A DNA stretch of 19,836 nucleotides, from positions 1 to 19,836 of the forward strand of contig CAYXIJ010000032.1 in NCBI GenBank assembly GCA_964465375.1, given 5' to 3'. A program made the translations under genes and the position numbers. Shown one piece after another: positions 1-7,856 of this stretch. This DNA comes from CAJWKT01 sp964465375. GTDB lineage: Bacteria > Pseudomonadota > Gammaproteobacteria > Steroidobacterales > Rariloculaceae. Position 1 is the first letter of the stretch, and the number at the start of each line of letters is the position of its first letter. The notes under the pieces were generated by a model. The model made no database searches, was not told the origin of the DNA, and saw only the letters and a list, made by a program, of their open reading frames with translations.

Positions 1-1
1 T

Positions 2-1300
2 CATCTGGCTAAAGAACACCTGACCGAAGGTGGAGTTTTTGTGCAGTGGATGAATGCCCGTCTTGTAGATAAAAATCTTCTGCGCAGTCTCGCAGCCACG
101 GTATTAGATGCATTCGAATACGCACGCATTTATCAAACAGATCCAACCGTATTACTGATTGTTGGGTCAACTACTCCTCTAGATCTTGAACTCGAACTGG
201 ACCGTACGGGCCAACCACTTAGACAAGATTTGCTTCACTATAGCTATATTGGCCTTAACGGTATCAATGATTTCATTGCAGCACTTTCTCTTGACGAGAA
301 TGGTTTTAGAAATTTTGCACAAGGAGCACCCCTCAGCACCGACGACGACAACCTCATGGCCACCCGGAGCCGCAGCCTGGCTGATGGTCTGGATGAACGC
401 CAACTTTTTGCACTCTTTGAGCCCTATGACCCACTGCTTAACCCGGACAGTTGGGTGTACCGAGAACTGGGAAGAAAACTAAATTTTTCATACATCGCAT
501 CCAGGTTACTTGCAGAGGGAAGAACGACCAGAGTAGGACAATTAGCCAGCATGGTGCCAACCCCCTCTGACCAAGCCCTGATCTCTGCATTAGCATTCGC
601 TCACAATGGAGAAACAGAAAAAACTCTAGATGCGCTTCGGGCTGCGATTCGTATTGATCCCAGAAAAATGGACGCCAGGTTTGCTTTCATTAGTCACCGA
701 CTTTCAGACTTTGCAAGAGGCGAAGTTGACCAAGAAACGCAGGCTATAGCCTCCGGTTTAACTGGATCTGCTGCCGCAGTGGTCAAGGGCTGGCCCCTGG
801 GGGCTGCTCAAGATTGGAACGCATTGGTCGGGCTCGAACAAGAATTGGCCCGAAGCAACGTTTCGGATCTATGGTATCCCGAAACGGTTCAACTACGGGC
901 TGAGTGGCGTACCAAAGTTGCTGGGGATGACACATATTCCTTTGATGCCCTGAGGATGCTGGATCGAGCGCTTGTTATCAGGCCCAACCTAAACCTGTAC
1001 ATGTTACGTGCTGCTGCCGCATCTGCACTCAATGATGGGGAGGCTCTGGTTGAGTCTGGACGTTATGTCGCAGCCTACATTAGCAACAAACTCAGGCGGA
1101 CTAGCACCGGCGAATATTCCATGTCGGACAATGAACTCAATGCCATGATCATCAGGCTCAACGCCTTTGAAATTAGGCTAAAGGAACTAGAGGGGGGAAA
1201 TAACACACGCACCCGAGACGTTACTGAAACGGTAACCGAAACAATGGAGCAAGCCCAAGCCATAGCCAACACGCGTGGCCTAAATCTACCCCCGGCTTAG
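2..1300 (+). CDS. Spermidine synthase-like (polyamine aminopropyltransferase-type) protein with helical-repeat tail, 5'-truncated by the window
   Basis: The reading frame is open to the left edge, so the true start lies outside the window; the GTG at 41 is internal. The first visible residues (a HLAKEHLTEGG segment followed by VFVQWMN) match the late Rossmann-fold part of spermidine synthase-like proteins, where a 'L.pGG.fvqW' strand is typical. About 90 residues later comes a PLSTDDDN segment, which matches the conserved 'TDDNP' motif near the end of that domain. The remaining ~300 residues are rich in Ala and Leu and look like TPR-type helical repeats (for example LDALRAAIRIDPRKMDARFA). The full protein is probably one of the large membrane or fused spermidine synthase-like proteins, but the AdoMet-binding part cannot be seen, so catalysis is not established. 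The tail contains a short VTETVTET duplication. It is convergent with the dienelactone hydrolase gene, with only 36 bases between the stops. Confidence 0.72.
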   Translation, partial: HLAKEHLTEGGVFVQWMNARLVDKNLLRSLAATVLDAFEYARIYQTDPTVLLIVGSTTPLDLELELDRTGQPLRQDLLHYSYIGLNGINDFIAALSLDENGFRNFAQGAPLSTDDDNLMATRSRSLADGLDERQLFALFEPYDPLLNPDSWVYRELGRKLNFSYIASRLLAEGRTTRVGQLASMVPTPSDQALISALAFAHNGETEKTLDALRAAIRIDPRKMDARFAFISHRLSDFARGEVDQETQAIASGLTGSAAAVVKGWPLGAAQDWNALVGLEQELARSNVSDLWYPETVQLRAEWRTKVAGDDTYSFDALRMLDRALVIRPNLNLYMLRAAAASALNDGEALVESGRYVAAYISNKLRRTSTGEYSMSDNELNAMIIRLNAFEIRLKELEGGNNTRTRDVTETVTETMEQAQAIANTRGLNLPPA

Positions 1301-1336
1301 CTTTGTCTGATAACCAGTGATCTATTCAAAGTTTTT

Positions 1337-2050
1337 TTAAAAAACTTCCTCCAGAAAATTCAACAATGATTGCCAAGAACGCCGGTCCGCATCATCGTCG
1401 TACTGGGTTCCGCTCTCGGGTGACTGTGCTGCCGGGTTAGTGAATGCGTGCATAGTATGCCCATAGGCATGAATCTGCCAATCTGCTTCTGCTTCACTGA
1501 GCTCTGCGCCAAGTGCAACCGCTAGTTCGGGAGTCACCATTGGGTCATCCCAACCATGCAGGGCAAGGACTTTGGTCTGAATCTTGTTTCTCTGCGTATG
1601 CTCTGGGGGATGAAATAAGCCATGAAAACTCACCACACCACTCAAGCTAGCCCCACTGCGGGCGAGATCCAAGACACACAAACCGCCGAAACAATACCCA
1701 ACTGCTGCAATTCGTTCAGAATCCACAATAGGCTGGCTCTGAATAGTCTGAAGCGCGAGCTCCATTCGACGCTGTAACATGACACGATCATCCAGAAGGG
1801 GCTGCATCAGCTTTGTATTTTCTTCTGGACTACTGCCACGCATGCCCTGTCCATACATATCTAAACAAAAACCAGCATAACCCAGCTTTGCAAGTTCGCG
1901 TGCCTTACCCTTCTCAAATTCACCTAATCCACCCCAGGCGTGAGAAATGAGTACCCCGGGAACGGGCGTCTTAATCTCATCGTTCCAAGCTAAATAACCC
2001 TCAAAAGTCACATCTGATTGGTATGAAATCGTTGCAGTTTGAATACTCAT
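1337..2050 (-). CDS. Dienelactone hydrolase family protein (alpha/beta hydrolase)
   Basis: This is a 237-residue protein, the usual length for dienelactone hydrolases, which open lactone rings such as dienelactones in ring-cleavage pathways; many relatives act on other esters. The nucleophile elbow GYCFGG places the catalytic Cys at residue 120. The acid is an Asp in GWDDP (about 169) and the His is in GHTMHAFT (201). That Cys-Asp-His order and spacing is the classical triad of the family. There is no signal peptide, so it should be cytoplasmic. The ATG at 2050 is preceded by a GAGGG ribosome-binding site with nine-base spacing. It is the last gene of the minus-strand run, 152 bases after the DUF5916 gene. 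Its ribosome-binding site lies inside an inverted repeat described separately. The substrate is unknown. Confidence 0.9.
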   Translation of the reverse strand: MSIQTATISYQSDVTFEGYLAWNDEIKTPVPGVLISHAWGGLGEFEKGKARELAKLGYAGFCLDMYGQGMRGSSPEENTKLMQPLLDDRVMLQRRMELALQTIQSQPIVDSERIAAVGYCFGGLCVLDLARSGASLSGVVSFHGLFHPPEHTQRNKIQTKVLALHGWDDPMVTPELAVALGAELSEAEADWQIHAYGHTMHAFTNPAAQSPESGTQYDDDADRRSWQSLLNFLEEVF

Positions 2051-2055
2051 CTATT

Positions 2056-2077
2056 GACCCTCGAATCAATTCGGGTC
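2056..2077 (-). promoter_or_regulatory. Imperfect inverted repeat covering the ribosome-binding site of the dienelactone hydrolase gene
   Basis: In the minus-strand transcript the bases GACCCGAAT and ATTCGAGGGTC can pair as CGAAT/ATTCG plus GACC/GGTC with a two-base bulge, around a two-base centre. The GAGGG ribosome-binding site lies within the right arm. It could be an RNA hairpin that masks the ribosome-binding site, or a protein operator. The very tight centre makes a DNA operator somewhat more natural. The function is inference. Confidence 0.3.
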
Positions 2078-2202
2078 GCCCTATAGCGAACTACGGGAAG
2101 CGAACCCTAAAAATTACTTCATGAAGAACCCTACCTTAACAAACCTTCCAGCCGTCAGTAATGATAGTCACACCAATTTTTTTAAAAGATCGCGCTATCT
2201 CA

Positions 2203-4461
2203 TTAAAACCGAAACGTATAGTTGAGTTTAGCGGTTAAATCTGAGTCAAGGGAATGAAAACTGCCATCCTCATCAAAGTCTTGCAGGTTCTGATTGAGTA
2301 CTAGGTAAATTTCCCGGCCCGCTTGCGGGATCCAGTGTAGCCGACTGTTAATCCCCAGTACGTCTGAGGTGTTATCCCACTGCAGCAGATTTACCCATGA
2401 AAGAGTGGACGAAAAAACCACATCACTTCGTAGTCGAGTCAATCGGCTGGTAAATACGCCGTAAGGCAAAACAATGTCATTGTACTGGTACTGAATTTCC
2501 AGACCAAAATGCTCAGAAGGACGCCAGGCAATACTAGGTCGAATGGAAGTGCGCTTTCCATCATAAAAATCTCCACGCTCGTACGTAAGGCGTCCGGAGA
2601 GTTTACGTTGATTGCCCGTATTCCCCTCGATGCGGCACTTGTCGAACTCATACAATCCTTTAGGAATTACCACATCTGGCTCGGAGTCTCGACCACGCAG
2701 TATGGTGAAGGGCCGAATCAATCCTTCCTTATCCGTGCTACAGGTGGCACTGATGCGATCGCCCGTAGGAGCGTAGAGGTTTAGGCGCAGATCGAGAGAT
2801 TCACTTTCTATGCTGCCATCCACCAGTCGCTCGCCACGACTAAAAGAAAGGCCTCCAGTCAAGGACCTGTAGAACTTTCCGCGTGGTCTATGGGTGTAAT
2901 TTAAATTAGCAGAATAGTCTCGAACCCCCGCACGATTCACAAATCCCAGCGCTGGGTTAAAATTTTCCCCCAATTCAACGTAACTAAAACTACCATCGAA
3001 TTTATCGAGACTATTTAGGTTAAAACTTAAACCAAAGGCAGTATCGTTGCCTTCTAACCCGGGTGTATCACTTTGCTGATACCAAACCTTACCCTCCGCC
3101 GTCCGGCTACTCGGAAGACGTGTGTTCAGATAGCGGAAATCGATGCCCAATAGCGTATTGTCAAGACCTGATTGCGGATCACCATCGGTAAGGATAAAGC
3201 CAACCCTAGACTCCTCTAGTACGTTCGCCACGCCACGTCCGACGAATAAGTTGACGGCGTCCGTGGTTTCAGATGCGTCCTGCTGAACATCGAGGAAACC
3301 CACATTCCAACGGCCTATGCGGCCGGTCAATTTAGCACCTACATCAATATCCACAGGCTCCCGAGATGCACCCAAGCCGATCTTGCGGGAAAAGAAAGGT
3401 CGTCCATTCTGGCCCCGCTGACTGCCACCTCGACCAAAATTGTTACGGCCACCTCCAATACCTCCAAATTCGAAAATATCCGCGTCCTGAAGAAAAAAAT
3501 CACGCTTCTCAGGAAAAAACAGGCTGTAACGTGTCAGGTTAACCTGGCGGTCATCTATCTCGGTGGCCGCAAAATCAGTGTTCACGGTCATTACACCTGT
3601 GAGCGCCGGTGTAAACTTGTAGAAAACATCCATCGAGGGTTCCTTCTCGGTCGTAGTGCTGCCGCCCACATATTCCTTGGAATTGCGTACGCTGAGCGAG
3701 GTAAGAATATCGAGTCCACGGCCTTGGTCGAGACCGTCGAACCCTACCGCTACGCCAGCAATACCTGGGTTTTGTGCGCGCGTTCTGGATACCCACCCGA
3801 TTCGTTCATGGGTTCGTGCTATTTGCCGGGTAAAGTTGATACCCCAGGTATCGTTCTCGGGGTCAAAGGATAAAGTCCTAAACGGAATCGACATCTCTGC
3901 GATCCAGCCGTCCTTTTGGATACTTGCCTTGCCCTGCCATATGCCCACCCAGTCAAATTGCGTCTGGGTGGTGTTCTCATACAGGGCTTCCGCCCGTACA
4001 CCGTTAGGGTTGAGCTGAAAAAGATAGCCGTTCCGCCGATTGTTGAAGGGATCCAGAATCACGCCGAAATAATCATCTCCCCATAAACCTGAGCCCTGTC
4101 TCAGAACTTGTGCGGTGATCTCATTAGGTTGACTCTGTGAAAGCTTCGCCGCAATGTACAAGTTGGTGCTGTCATAAAGAATGAAGACTTCGGTAAGCTC
4201 AGCCGCCTCATCGTACTCGTCAGGAGAGACCTCATAAAAATCCGTTACCTTCCCCGCTCTTTCCCAAATCTCTTCATCCAGCACTCCATCAATCGTGGGT
4301 GCGACGTCGGTTCGAACCACCCGCACGGATTTCAAAACACTGCTGTCTGTTGGCTGAGCAGAAACAAGTGAAGCCACCGCAAATAACACACAGAAATTTA
4401 CAATATCGCAGTTCATCAAAAAAATTTTTGTGAAACTAATGGGGAAAACCCTAATACGCAC
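2203..4461 (-). CDS. DUF5916 outer-membrane beta-barrel protein with N-terminal CBM9-like domain
   Basis: The 752-residue protein begins with a signal peptide ending near VASLVSAQ. Next comes a CBM9-like beta-sandwich (about residues 45-230) that starts with the typical 'P.IDG.LDE..W..A' pattern seen here as APTIDGVLDEEIWERAG. The rest (about 260-752) is a DUF5916 barrel with the family hallmark SLFFPEKRDFFLQDADIFEFGG split around residue 325. The last residue is Phe in KLNYTFRF, the usual outer-membrane assembly signal. Family members are often mislabelled hydrolases; the role is unproven, but surface binding or transport of an oligomeric or esterified substrate is plausible. The assigned start is GTG at 4461; an ATG at 4416 would give a cleaner signal peptide (MNCDIVNFCVLF) but neither has a clear ribosome-binding site. 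It follows the aldehyde dehydrogenase gene by only 14 bases, so the two are probably co-transcribed. Confidence 0.85.
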   Translation of the reverse strand: MRIRVFPISFTKIFLMNCDIVNFCVLFAVASLVSAQPTDSSVLKSVRVVRTDVAPTIDGVLDEEIWERAGKVTDFYEVSPDEYDEAAELTEVFILYDSTNLYIAAKLSQSQPNEITAQVLRQGSGLWGDDYFGVILDPFNNRRNGYLFQLNPNGVRAEALYENTTQTQFDWVGIWQGKASIQKDGWIAEMSIPFRTLSFDPENDTWGINFTRQIARTHERIGWVSRTRAQNPGIAGVAVGFDGLDQGRGLDILTSLSVRNSKEYVGGSTTTEKEPSMDVFYKFTPALTGVMTVNTDFAATEIDDRQVNLTRYSLFFPEKRDFFLQDADIFEFGGIGGGRNNFGRGGSQRGQNGRPFFSRKIGLGASREPVDIDVGAKLTGRIGRWNVGFLDVQQDASETTDAVNLFVGRGVANVLEESRVGFILTDGDPQSGLDNTLLGIDFRYLNTRLPSSRTAEGKVWYQQSDTPGLEGNDTAFGLSFNLNSLDKFDGSFSYVELGENFNPALGFVNRAGVRDYSANLNYTHRPRGKFYRSLTGGLSFSRGERLVDGSIESESLDLRLNLYAPTGDRISATCSTDKEGLIRPFTILRGRDSEPDVVIPKGLYEFDKCRIEGNTGNQRKLSGRLTYERGDFYDGKRTSIRPSIAWRPSEHFGLEIQYQYNDIVLPYGVFTSRLTRLRSDVVFSSTLSWVNLLQWDNTSDVLGINSRLHWIPQAGREIYLVLNQNLQDFDEDGSFHSLDSDLTAKLNYTFRF

Positions 4462-4475
4462 CTTGTCTAAATCAC

Positions 4476-5927
4476 CTATTCGATCGAACCCTTGTTGATA
4501 TGGACAATCTCCGGCTCCATGTATCCCTTGAGGCCCACTATAGAATATTCGCGACCCAACCCAGATTCCTTGGCTCCTCCAAAAGGAATGTCTGGTGACA
4601 TTCCCAGATGTTGATTCACCCGGGCAGTTCCTACCTGAAGGCGCGCAGCAATCTCTTCACCTTTTGCCAGATCATTAGTCCAAACGGAGCCGGATAACCC
4701 GAACCGGGTGTCGTTAGCGCGACGAATGCCCTCCTCTAGATCACTGAACTTCAGAATCGGCAGTACAGGACCAAATTGCTCTTCTTTAACAATCCGAGCA
4801 TCGTCATCGACATCAATTACCACAGTTGGATTGATGTAATAACCCGCTCGATCAGGCACATCGCCCCCCGTTAGAATTTTTGCACCCGACTGTTTTATAT
4901 CTTCGATCAAATCCACCAGCTTTTCGAACTGCATTTTATTATTGACCGGTCCGTAGTCAGATGAGGGATCTAGGCCATCACCGAATTTTACTTTCTCAGC
5001 CTCTTCGGCAATTGCATCGGCAAGCTCCTCATAGAGGCTCTCGTGAGCATATACCCGCTTTATAGCTGCACAAATCTGGCCACTGTTGACGAAGGCTGCG
5101 GCAAACAATTTGGGTGCTACCTTCTTGGGGTTCACGTCCTCCAAGACAATGGCTGCATCATTGCCCCCCAGCTCCAGCGTAACTCGTTTAAGCCCACTAG
5201 CGGCGCTCGCCATTACTTTTTTTCCGGTTGCCACCGATCCAGTAAACGAAATCTTGTCGATATCCGGATGTTCAGTTATCCAAAGTCCAAGCTCATCTCC
5301 CCCTGCGATAATGTTGAGTACACCTGCTGGGAAAATCTCAGCCGCTAATTCGCCTAACTTAAGTGTGCTAAGAGGTGTATAAGGCGAAGGTTTCAAGACC
5401 ATGGTGTTACCGGTGTAAAGGGCCTGAGCTATCTTCCCAGATGCCAGAATAACCGGGACATTCCAAGGAGTGATGGCACCCACCACGCCAAGTGGCCTGT
5501 AACGTAGCTCAATACACTGGCTGTCATCATCTGCTATCACTTCAGGACATACTTCGATCCGCGTGATACGGTCATATTGAGCGGCAGCACGCTGAATTTC
5601 AGATTTTGCTTGAACCAGAGGCTTACCTTGCTCCCGTGTCAGCAGTTCCGAAAGAGATTCAGTGTGCTCTACAATCGCGCTACCAAACCTCTGGAGCATT
5701 TCAGCACGCTCGCTATAGGAGTGACTGGCCCACCCGTTAAAGGCTGCCTTTGCAGCGGTCACTGCTTGATCGAGCTGCTTCTTTGAGGCATCCGGGCATT
5801 TAGCAAACATACCTTCCGTCGATGGATTGATGACAGGGAAAGAAGAATTGCTGCCCTCCAGTTTGCCATCGATCAGGTGGTTAAAATTTTCCTCAATCTC
5901 CAAGGGCTTCTCCGCTCGTACTGCCAT
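4476..5927 (-). CDS. NAD(P)-dependent aldehyde dehydrogenase
   Basis: This is a full-length ALDH superfamily enzyme (483 residues) that oxidises an aldehyde to the acid. The N-terminal cofactor fold carries TPWNVP (Asn about 156), KPSPYTP (Lys about 179) and FTGSVATGK. The general base Glu is in LELGG (about 252) and the catalytic Cys is in NSGQICAA (about 286). The EEQFGPVLP and PFGGAKESGLGREY motifs follow as expected. The start at 5927 (MAVRAEK) was chosen over a frame extension to 5963 because AAGGTG sits at the right distance before this ATG. No signal peptide is seen, so it is cytoplasmic. It is separated from the upstream VOC gene by about 137 bases and lies 14 bases before the DUF5916 gene. 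Substrate preference cannot be read from the sequence. Confidence 0.93.
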   Translation of the reverse strand: MAVRAEKPLEIEENFNHLIDGKLEGSNSSFPVINPSTEGMFAKCPDASKKQLDQAVTAAKAAFNGWASHSYSERAEMLQRFGSAIVEHTESLSELLTREQGKPLVQAKSEIQRAAAQYDRITRIEVCPEVIADDDSQCIELRYRPLGVVGAITPWNVPVILASGKIAQALYTGNTMVLKPSPYTPLSTLKLGELAAEIFPAGVLNIIAGGDELGLWITEHPDIDKISFTGSVATGKKVMASAASGLKRVTLELGGNDAAIVLEDVNPKKVAPKLFAAAFVNSGQICAAIKRVYAHESLYEELADAIAEEAEKVKFGDGLDPSSDYGPVNNKMQFEKLVDLIEDIKQSGAKILTGGDVPDRAGYYINPTVVIDVDDDARIVKEEQFGPVLPILKFSDLEEGIRRANDTRFGLSGSVWTNDLAKGEEIAARLQVGTARVNQHLGMSPDIPFGGAKESGLGREYSIVGLKGYMEPEIVHINKGSIE

Positions 5928-6064
5928 TACATCACCTTCTTTGAATAAGCTCCTGTACCACACAAGATTTTTTTGTGGAAGCTATATCCTTTTATGTCCG
6001 TCAAAATAAGCTGAAAGCCGCCACTTCACTCTACCACGCTACTGCCGAAAAAAATGTATATATT

Positions 6065-6427
6065 CTATAAGAGTTCCTGCAGCATCAATGCGTTACCATC
6101 TAGATCATTGAACGTTAAAAGCTTCGCTTGGCTTGCGACCACTTCTATATCACTCGTTGCCACATGCAAAGAAGCCAGGACTGTTTGTGCAGCCTTCAAA
6201 TCTTTTACCCTGAAAATAGGTGTCGTATCTCCCGAGCTAACCTCCTGTACCTGAGCGAGACCAACTCGCACCGAACGATTCTCAGTGGAGAGTTCACACC
6301 AAAGGGGATTTTTCAGCTTAAGAACCACCTGAAAACCCAACGCTTCCTGATACCAGACGATAGATTTTTCTAGATCACGAACTGGCAATGAAACTACCAA
6401 ATCACCTTGCAATCCTAGATTCGCCAC
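6065..6427 (-). CDS. VOC (glyoxalase/bleomycin resistance/dioxygenase) superfamily protein
   Basis: This 120-residue single-domain protein has the vicinal-oxygen-chelate pattern: LVVSLPVRDLEKSIVWYQEAL at the first beta-alpha unit (with GF following) and FNDLDGNALMLQE at the end, where the final Glu is the usual metal ligand. The usual first His ligand is not evident (Ser/Pro instead), so metal binding may be altered. It starts with GTG immediately after the TAG stop of the aldolase gene with no base between them. A strong GGAGGAG ribosome-binding site lies inside the end of the aldolase gene, which supports this start and indicates translational coupling. The partner gene suggests a shared pathway. 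The reaction is unknown: isomerase, lyase, dioxygenase or binding protein are all possible in this superfamily. Confidence 0.82.
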   Translation of the reverse strand: MANLGLQGDLVVSLPVRDLEKSIVWYQEALGFQVVLKLKNPLWCELSTENRSVRVGLAQVQEVSSGDTTPIFRVKDLKAAQTVLASLHVATSDIEVVASQAKLLTFNDLDGNALMLQELL

Positions 6428-7093
6428 CTATTTCGACTCCTCCAGCATAGTCTCATAATTCTTTCCCATAACCTCCGTAATAGCTTCCCCATTTTTTAAG
6501 GAAAGCACCATGAGGCGCTCTCTCTCTGCAATCTGCTCCGCGCGTGCCAAAACTTCCTCTACACGATTCCTAGGTACAAAAGCTACAGCGCTACCATCAG
6601 CAATAACATAGTCGCCTGGCTTAACCTCAACATCACCAACCTGAATAGTGCAATTGAAATCCTGCTCGTAAATACGGCCGCGTGCGGTAGTAGCTGTTGC
6701 TGACCGCGCATACACTGGAAAATCCAACTCCCGTGCTTCATCTATGTCCCTAGCGGGCCCTTCAACGATAACCCCACTCACTTCTTTCAACTGCGCACCG
6801 GCACACAACACCCCACCCCAACCGGCGCAATCAATGCCTGTGGACTGTTCAACCACAATCACATCTCCCACCTGACAAGCTAATATAGCGGTTGTACCCA
6901 GATGTCGTTTGTGCTCGCTTGGGGGATTAGTACCAAGTTTCACGGTCACGGTAGCACCCGCAATTTTCCTTTGCACAGATAGCGGTTTTAGTCCGGCCAC
7001 CGATGCAGGAAGTCCCAGAGCATCCAAAGCATCAGAAACTGCACAGACATCCAAAGCCCTAAGACGAGTACAAAAAGCAGAATCCTCAGTCAT
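6428..7093 (-). CDS. RraA family protein, probable 4-hydroxy-4-methyl-2-oxoglutarate aldolase/oxaloacetate decarboxylase type
   Basis: The 221-residue protein fits the RraA-like fold (formerly annotated as dimethylmenaquinone methyltransferase). N-terminal VSDALDALGLPAS, then GWGGVLCAGA (residues 91-100) and GPARDIDEARELDFPVYAR are the family signatures. The Arg-Asp pair at about 115-116 corresponds to the substrate and metal-binding residues of the aldolases, so enzymatic activity is more likely than the RNase E inhibitor role of Escherichia coli RraA, which lacks the aldolase context. Such aldolases release pyruvate from 4-hydroxy-2-oxo acids at the end of aromatic ring-cleavage pathways, which would fit the nearby dienelactone hydrolase and aldehyde dehydrogenase. 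The start is ATG at 7093 with a weak AGGA upstream. It is the first gene of the minus-strand run and is divergent from the DUF6152 genes. Confidence 0.88.
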   Translation of the reverse strand: MTEDSAFCTRLRALDVCAVSDALDALGLPASVAGLKPLSVQRKIAGATVTVKLGTNPPSEHKRHLGTTAILACQVGDVIVVEQSTGIDCAGWGGVLCAGAQLKEVSGVIVEGPARDIDEARELDFPVYARSATATTARGRIYEQDFNCTIQVGDVEVKPGDYVIADGSAVAFVPRNRVEEVLARAEQIAERERLMVLSLKNGEAITEVMGKNYETMLEESK

Positions 7094-7267
7094 GTTTGAT
7101 CCTATGTCTTGTAAAAAAGCAATCGGTTGCGATCATTCAGTCATTAAGTCCATTCTTCGGAAAAACGCGTGCCAATCAACCCGACCCTTTGTAATTCGAG
7201 ATTAATCACACTAGGCATTATATAAGGTAGTAGGAATGGCCGTAACGGAAACTGTCCTCTCGATGTT

Positions 7268-7285
7268 TTGACCTGTTTAGGTCAA
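7268..7285. promoter_or_regulatory. Perfect inverted repeat, probable operator between divergent genes
   Basis: TTGACCT, four spacer bases and AGGTCAA form a perfect 7-bp inverted repeat 59 bases before the first DUF6152 gene. It sits in the 251-base region (7094-7344) between two divergent transcription units and is the only strong symmetry in it. The left arm also resembles a -35 element (TTGACC), so a repressor bound here would block a promoter. The regulator cannot be named. The rest of the intergenic region shows a possible -10 (TATAAG at 7221) but no convincing partner. Confidence 0.45.
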
Positions 7286-7344
7286 TACTGAACGGGTCCA
7301 TAGACTCTTGTATTTATCCAGGGGAACAGAGAAACTAGTTAACT

Positions 7345-7791
7345 ATGAATTTCAGAATGAAAACGTTGTTGGGCGGAGCGTTAACCAGCCTATTCCTGAG
7401 CACTATCAGTATCCATGCACATCACTCCGTGGTTGCCGAGTTTGGTACCGCTGAAATGTTTGAGATTGGTGGTGTAGTGGAGAAGCTTTTCTGGACCGAT
7501 CCCCATATACGGGTCCGTATCCGGATCACTGATGGTCCAATTCCTGAGGGCGAAACCTGGGATGCAGTGAGCCATGCTCCGGGTTTGTTGGCGAGAACCT
7601 ATGGCCTTTATCCGGGTGAGATCGAAGTTGGAGACCGTCTGGTTATGTTTGGCCGACCAAGTGCCTTTAATGTCAACCGGTTTTCCATGCGAAACGTGTC
7701 CATCAATGGAGGTCCGACACGCCAGTTGCTACGCTCCAGAGAACAGCGTACAGCTGAAGTTGCACCACCCCCCGGACCTCAAAGCCAATAA
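7345..7791 (+). CDS. DUF6152 family exported protein (single-domain)
   Basis: A 148-residue protein with an N-terminal signal peptide (about residues 1-25, ending ISIHA) followed directly by the His-His that opens the mature DUF6152 domain. The domain shows the family pattern: a strand ending GGVVEKLFW, then DPH (about 52-54), a WDAVSHAPGLL segment, and a GD.L...GRP turn near the end. The C-terminus is Pro-rich. These proteins are predicted to be periplasmic and have no established function; the conserved HH and PH residues might bind metal, but that is inference. The ATG at 7345 lacks a strong ribosome-binding site, and an ATG at 7357 is possible. It is the first of three tandem related genes, with 65 bases before the next. 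Confidence 0.8.
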   Translation: MNFRMKTLLGGALTSLFLSTISIHAHHSVVAEFGTAEMFEIGGVVEKLFWTDPHIRVRIRITDGPIPEGETWDAVSHAPGLLARTYGLYPGEIEVGDRLVMFGRPSAFNVNRFSMRNVSINGGPTRQLLRSREQRTAEVAPPPGPQSQ

Positions 7792-7856
7792 TCGTCCTTT
7801 AGTGTTTCAAAAGATCGGCTCGCTAAAAAGAAGTGTACACAAAAGGAAACATAACG

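Noticed and set aside
1329..1347. A/T-rich palindrome (AAG, T-run, A-run, CTT) at the junction of the two convergent genes, a possible bidirectional terminator
   Set aside because: The stem is almost only A-T with a one-base centre and lies over the last codons of the dienelactone hydrolase gene; too weak to call.
2187..2200. Short dyad AGAT...ATCT followed by T residues after the DUF5916 gene on the minus strand
   Set aside because: Only four paired bases with a GC-rich but unpaired centre; not a credible terminator.
3656..4018. 120-codon open frame on the plus strand opposite the DUF5916 gene
   Set aside because: Antisense shadow of a well-supported gene; no ribosome-binding site, no domain pattern.
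4300..4325. GGTTCGAACC sequence resembling a tRNA T-arm
   Set aside because: It lies within the DUF5916 coding region and no acceptor, D or anticodon arms can be built around it.
5991..6050. Possible promoter before the aldehyde dehydrogenase gene on the minus strand (TTGACG and TATAGC)
   Set aside because: The spacing between the boxes is only 12 bases, too short for a sigma-70 promoter.
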